Below, one piece after another: positions 7,601 through 9,781 of a stretch of DNA of 9,781 nt. Position numbers and translations under genes: made by a program. Under the pieces are notes generated by a model. It was given only the letters and a program-made list of their open reading frames with translations, was not told the DNA's origin and made no database searches. This DNA comes from Acidobacteriota bacterium. Its GTDB lineage: Bacteria; Acidobacteriota; Terriglobia; Terriglobales; Acidobacteriaceae. The stretch lies in the NCBI GenBank assembly GCA_021782675.1, contig JAJXUS010000042.1, forward strand, positions 1 through 9,781, written 5' to 3'. Position 1 is the stretch's first letter, and each line of letters opens with the position of its first letter.

Positions 7601-7649
7601 GGCACAAAGGACATATTGTGCGTCACTATACCTTTATGTGGTATGTGCC
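7601..7649. repeat. Nested, mutually exclusive inverted repeats
   Basis: GCACAA (7602-7607) can pair with TTGTGC (7616-7621), and ATACC (7628-7632) with GGTAT (7640-7644). Alternatively GGCACA (7601-7606) can pair with TGTGCC (7644-7649), enclosing both. The long-range pairing competes with the two local hairpins. This could be an operator cluster or a switching RNA fold; no promoter was found that clearly transcribes it. Confidence 0.4.
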
Positions 7650-7740
7650 TACTGCGCTCAAGTGCGGAGCGGGCGGGAGAGGCCCATTTATGGAACGCAG
7701 CAGCTGCGCTGCTTGAAAGCCGCGATCCTTGTGTAAGTTG

Positions 7741-7778
7741 AACTGTTTCAAATATATATAAGAAAGAAGGGAACAGTT
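7741..7778. repeat. Inverted repeat flanking an AT-rich tract
   Basis: AACTGTT (7741-7747) is the exact inverse of AACAGTT (7772-7778), separated by 24 bases that include an ATATATATA run. It may be a regulator-binding site around a promoter-like TATATA, or a weak stem followed by a short T-run. I cannot decide between these. Confidence 0.4.
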
Positions 7779-7865
7779 TTCACCCTTAGCGCCCGATTTT
7801 TCAATGGCGGCCAGGCGTGGGCGCCAAGGTCCGACCAGAGCGCGAATAAATTTTGAAAATTGTAT

Positions 7866-7893
7866 TTGACATTCTGCGGACCTATGCTATCGT
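7866..7893 (+). promoter_or_regulatory. Sigma-70-type promoter
   Basis: A perfect TTGACA (7866-7871) is followed after 16 bases by TATCGT (7888-7893), four of six matches to the -10 consensus. The flanks are AT-rich, unlike the surrounding DNA. Transcription would start near 7900, exactly at the 5' arm of the folded element at 7901-7946. Confidence 0.65.
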
Positions 7894-7899
7894 GTATAT

Positions 7900-8007
7900 A
7901 TTCCGGTTGGGAGAACGAGGCGTAAAGCCGGTTCTCAAGCCCGGAAGTAGTTTGCGTCACTGGCCTCCCGGCACGGACAGCTCCACCGTTCGTGCCGTCT
8001 TTTTTTT
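7900..8007 (+). ncRNA. Putative structured small RNA or attenuating leader, about 108 nt
   Basis: The predicted transcript begins with an outer stem, TTCCGG (7901-7906) with CCGGAA (7941-7946), then an internal loop TTGG/AAGC, an inner stem GAGAAC (7911-7916) with GTTCTC (7931-7936), and a small GGC/GCC stem capped by GTAAA. The loop segment GGCGTAAA (7919-7926) can pair with TTTGCGTC (7951-7958) over 8 positions, two of them G-U, which would make a pseudoknot. A strong intrinsic terminator ends it at about 8007. I do not recognise a known riboswitch or sRNA family: it lacks the c-di-GMP-I, cobalamin, TPP, SAM, fluoride and SRP RNA core motifs. It could be a stand-alone sRNA, or a leader controlling read-through into the CYCXC gene 112 bases further on. 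I see no obvious antiterminator complementary to the terminator stem, which mildly favours a stand-alone RNA. Confidence 0.5.
7969..8007 (+). terminator. Strong Rho-independent terminator
   Basis: CGGCACGGAC (7969-7978) pairs with GTTCGTGCCG (7988-7997) over 10 positions, one of them G-U, around a 9-base loop. TC and then eight T (8000-8007) follow. This is the clearest terminator in the window. It lies between phhB and the CYCXC gene, so the latter needs read-through or a promoter of its own. Confidence 0.85.
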
Positions 8008-8119
8008 GTGCGGGTGGCCTGACGGATGCGACTCCATTGCCGTGGGTGACTGTGTGAGGTGCCTGGCAGGAGCATCGCCACTTCACTTGGGCATGCCGTA
8101 AAATAGCCCAGAGGTCACC

Positions 8120-8572
8120 ATGATCTTCTCCAACAAGAGCCGCTGGCTTTTGGGGCTTGCTGTTTTTGCCCTCACCGCCATGAGCTACGCGCAGTGGTCG
8201 AATCCGGCCGAGGACGTCCCCGCGTATCACCCTTCCGCACCCCTGAAGATGAGCGCTCTGCCGCCGATTCTTTCCGGCACCAAGTTGAGCGGACCAAATT
8301 TCCGCTATGCGTGGCAAGTGCACGTGTACCAGGACGCGGCCAAGATCGGCAATGTTCTCTATCAGCTCCCCTGCTATTGCCGCTGCGACCGCGAACTGGG
8401 TCACACCAGCCTGCGGAGCTGCTATGAGGGATTGCATGGAAGCGAGTGCTCCACCTGCGCCAAGGAAGGCTTCTACGCCTACCAGAAGACGCGGGCGGGC
8501 TGGTCGCCGGCGCAGATCCGTGCCGGCATCATGCGGCAGGAGTACCAGGGCGTCGATTTGGATAAGCAGTAG
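8120..8572 (+). CDS. CYCXC/PCYCGC-motif exported protein
   Basis: This 150-residue protein starts with a Sec signal peptide (MIFSNKSRWL, then a hydrophobic run, likely cut after SYA at residue 24); there is no lipobox. The centre carries PCYCRC (residues 84-89) with Cys 85, 87 and 89, then H95 and Cys 101, 110 and 113, a dense arrangement suited to metal or disulfide chemistry outside the cytoplasm. The motif matches the PCYCGC/CYCXC family, whose function is not established. Some relatives are annotated as selenoproteins, but all cysteines of the PCYCRC motif here are plain TGC codons. AGAGG (8110-8114) lies 5 bases before the ATG. It stands between two terminators, so it appears monocistronic, possibly under the control of the upstream structured RNA. 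Confidence 0.88.
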   Translation: MIFSNKSRWLLGLAVFALTAMSYAQWSNPAEDVPAYHPSAPLKMSALPPILSGTKLSGPNFRYAWQVHVYQDAAKIGNVLYQLPCYCRCDRELGHTSLRSCYEGLHGSECSTCAKEGFYAYQKTRAGWSPAQIRAGIMRQEYQGVDLDKQ

Positions 8573-8593
8573 CGATCTAGACCAGCAGTAACC

Positions 8594-8645
8594 GGAGGGC
8601 AGGGGACGGCGACGCGTCTCGCGTTGCGCCCTGCCCTGCCGTTTT
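8594..8645 (+). terminator. Rho-independent terminator of the CYCXC gene
   Basis: AGGGCAGGG (8596-8604) pairs perfectly with CCCTGCCCT (8629-8637). Inside the loop CGACGCG (8610-8616) can pair with CGCGTTG (8620-8626), giving a long two-part hairpin. TTTT follows at 8642-8645, then GTTCT. It starts about 20 bases after the stop codon. Confidence 0.75.
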
Positions 8646-8761
8646 GTTCTCTCCAGCCCCTCCGCTTCAAGGCGTAGAATGGAAGTTGCAGCACGAGCCA
8701 ATAGGCTTCGCGGTTGCACCCATGGGCGCGGTTGGATCATCCAACTAGTGTCCCGGCAGTT

Positions 8762-9115
8762 GGGGGCGTCACGGTTTCGACGGGATTGATTGCAGTATGG
8801 GAGACATGTCGGGGTGTGGGCACCCGTAATCGCTTACAAAAACAAAGTTGCCAACGATAATCTGGCACTTGCAGCTTAATTAACTAAGCTGCCGTCTTCC
8901 ACGGCTTTGCCTATGGGCTGTGAGCGGACGTCATTCAGTAGGCTGGCGTGACCAGCTCGGTCCGTGTTGAATCACGCGAGATCATCGGACTAGTTCACGG
9001 CGCATCTTGTCCGTTCTTAAGCGCCGGGAGCGAAACCAATCGAATCGGACACAGCATGGACTCTCCCGGCTGACAACAATTTCGGACGCGGGTTCGACTC
9101 CCGCCGCCTCCACCA
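8762..9115 (+). ncRNA. ssrA: Transfer-messenger RNA (tmRNA, SsrA RNA)
   Basis: tmRNA rescues stalled ribosomes and tags the unfinished protein for proteolysis, together with SmpB. The 5' end GGGGGCG (8762-8768) pairs with CGCCTCC (9105-9111), with one G-U, to form the acceptor stem. It is followed by an unpaired A and an encoded CCA (9113-9115). The conserved 5' block CACGGTTTCGACGGGAT and the T-arm GCGGG-TTCGACT-CCCGC near the 3' end complete the tRNA-like domain. The tag frame lies at 8850-8879. The total of 354 nt is usual for one-piece tmRNA. Its promoter is unclear: TAGAAT at 8675-8680 is a possible -10, which would leave a 5' leader of about 75 nt for RNase P to remove. The 3' end is a common integration target, but I see no repeat of it in the remaining 660 bases. 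Confidence 0.97.
8850..8879 (+). other. tmRNA tag-peptide reading frame, ANDNLALAA
   Basis: From the resume codon GCC (8850-8852) the frame reads ANDNLALAA and then TAA at 8877-8879, with another stop just after in a TTAACTAA context. The AND start and the ALAA end match typical tags recognised by SspB/ClpXP-like proteases. It is one residue shorter than the E. coli tag ANDENYALAA. The resume codon is assigned by analogy with E. coli. Confidence 0.88.
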
Positions 9116-9170
9116 ACTTATTCGATACATGACTCCATTTGAGCTGCCCTGCTTTTGCTTGGACCGCTAT

Positions 9171-9190
9171 GAGCCAGAGTTTTCTGGCTC
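9171..9190. terminator. Perfect 8-bp hairpin between convergent genes, possible terminator
   Basis: GAGCCAGA (9171-9178) and TCTGGCTC (9183-9190) pair perfectly around GTTT. The hairpin lies 55 bases after ssrA and about 90 bases beyond the stop of the convergent minus-strand gene, where a bidirectional terminator is expected. No T-run follows on either strand, so intrinsic termination would be weak. Confidence 0.35.
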
Positions 9191-9278
9191 CCAACTCTTG
9201 CCCTGATTGAGAGTGTGTGTAGTTAGGTTTTCTGTTTAGCTTTGCGGCTAACAATCGGCCGGCAGAGGGAACCTTACA

Positions 9279-9781
9279 TCACCAGATGTCTTTGGCCAGG
9301 AGTTTCGGTGGGCCATAGGAGCCATTAATCAACTGCGTCTCGAGTACGACCTCGAAGTTCCTGCCCTTGGTTGAGGCCATCCAATCGCCTGCCAATCTTT
9401 GCAGCGTGGCTGGATCGGTAATGAACTCCGTGGCGGCTTTCGTCCCATTTTCTCCAAGCCCGGCCACAATCAGAGTAGGCTCCTGGGTGCTTGGATTGAA
9501 AAAGCGAGCAACGATCGCATAATCATTCGTTAGAGCAGAGTAGGGTTGAGCGAAGTCCACGGTCCATGACTTCATGGCAGGATTGCGCGCATCCACGATC
9601 CAATCCAGCCCCTTGCCGTCGGAGTCCATCCGGAAGCGAAGATTCTGCTGAGCGCGTATCGTCCAGGGGTTGTCCAATCCGCCCAGAAGAATCGTTGGGC
9701 TGCGCTGCAGGTCGGCGAAAGTGGTGGTTGCGGCGGATTGCAGATAGGCACCGTTGCGCCGGTCAAGAAAAGAAAATACCC
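9279..9781 (-). CDS. C-terminal part of an uncharacterised protein, cut by window edge
   Basis: The minus-strand frame is open from the window edge (9781) to TGA at 9279-9281, 167 codons. The true start lies outside the window; the TTG at 9677 is internal, because the upstream residues read VFSFLDRRNGAYLQSAATT and continue naturally into the LLGGLDNPW that follows. The segment contains no signal peptide or membrane helix. The patterns YAIVARFFNPSTQEPTLIVAGLG, GTKAATEFITDP and a KGRNFEVVLETQLINGSYGPP ending remind me of the C-terminal domain of large conserved hypothetical proteins of Acidobacteriota, but I cannot assign a function. It converges on ssrA. Confidence 0.75.
   Translation of the reverse strand, partial: VFSFLDRRNGAYLQSAATTTFADLQRSPTILLGGLDNPWTIRAQQNLRFRMDSDGKGLDWIVDARNPAMKSWTVDFAQPYSALTNDYAIVARFFNPSTQEPTLIVAGLGENGTKAATEFITDPATLQRLAGDWMASTKGRNFEVVLETQLINGSYGPPKLLAKDIW

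Larger units (their letters stand above)
7522..8119. other. Gene-free stretch with several structured elements
   Basis: These 598 bases hold no protein gene I can support: the frames that cross it lack ribosome binding sites and protein-like composition. It is locally AT-rich (for example around 7748-7760 and 7850-7900) against a GC-rich background. It contains, in order, a hairpin just after the phhB stop, a set of mutually exclusive inverted repeats (7601-7649), an inverted repeat flanking an AT tract (7741-7778), and a promoter, folded element and terminator (7866-8007). Bases 8008-8119 lead to the next gene and show no convincing promoter; TAAAAT at 8099-8104 has no -35 partner and would start transcription inside the ribosome binding site. 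Confidence 0.7.

Noticed and set aside
7901..7946. c-di-GMP-I riboswitch, because CGTAAAGCC resembles CGCAAAGCC
   Set aside because: The rest of the class consensus, including the first conserved stem and the receptor, is missing, and the bases sit in a different stem-loop.
7853..8101. 82-residue plus-strand frame in the intergenic region
   Set aside because: It starts at a non-ATG codon, overlaps the promoter and the perfect terminator, has no ribosome binding site, and reads unlike a protein.
8120..8572. Selenocysteine in the CYCXC motif
   Set aside because: The motif cysteines are TGC codons and there is no in-frame TGA before the stop.
7748..8740. 330-residue minus-strand open frame
   Set aside because: It runs antisense to the structured RNA, two terminators and the CYCXC gene, is Arg-rich with no domain, and has no ribosome binding site.
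8982..9254. 90-residue minus-strand frame over the 3' end of ssrA, containing VEAAGVEPAS
   Set aside because: It is the antisense translation of the tmRNA acceptor and T-arm region. This VEAAGVEP string is a recurrent false protein in databases.
9085..9781. Prophage or genomic island integrated at the ssrA 3' end
   Set aside because: No direct repeat of the tmRNA 3' end and no integrase gene are visible in the window.
1..9781. CRISPR array, insertion sequence or toxin-antitoxin genes
   Set aside because: No regularly spaced direct repeats, transposase motifs, terminal inverted repeats or paired small toxin-like frames were found.

Overview
The window looks like chromosomal DNA of an Acidobacteriota species (Terriglobia-like). 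I infer this from the GC-rich coding sequence, the paired M16 peptidases, a CYCXC-family exported protein, and two exported or uncharacterised proteins at the edges that resemble conserved hypothetical families I associate with that phylum. No database search was possible, so the taxonomic call is an inference.

Layout. (1) 1-1011, minus strand: an exported protein of unknown function, cut by the left edge. (2) 1193-5678, plus strand: a tight three-gene operon. It holds an active-site-bearing M16 zinc peptidase, an M16 partner without the zinc motif, and glmU. Both junctions are 4-base GTGA stop/start overlaps, so translation is probably coupled. (3) 5863-7137: a response regulator with REC and HD-GYP domains, predicted to degrade cyclic di-GMP. 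(4) 7243-7521: a pterin-4a-carbinolamine dehydratase. (5) 7522-8119: about 600 bases without a protein gene but rich in structure. Its main content is a promoter, a folded 5' element and a strong intrinsic terminator, which together outline a transcript of about 108 nt (small RNA or attenuating leader). (6) 8120-8572: a secreted CYCXC/PCYCGC-type cysteine protein, followed by a terminator. (7) 8762-9115: complete tmRNA (ssrA) with the tag ANDNLALAA. (8) 9279-9781, minus strand: the C-terminal part of an uncharacterised protein that runs off the right edge and converges on ssrA.

How the genes fit together. The two M16 proteins have complementary defects. The first has the HXXEH zinc site but lacks the Arg/Tyr pair of the C-terminal half; the second has the Arg/Tyr pair but no zinc site. 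This is the pattern of an obligate heterodimeric M16B protease, acting outside the cytoplasm since both carry signal peptides. Its coupling to glmU, which makes UDP-GlcNAc for the cell envelope, ties envelope proteolysis to envelope precursor supply at least in expression. The remaining genes appear to be independent units.

Most of the window is ordinary housekeeping and accessory content. The least explained element is the putative structured RNA at 7900-8007.
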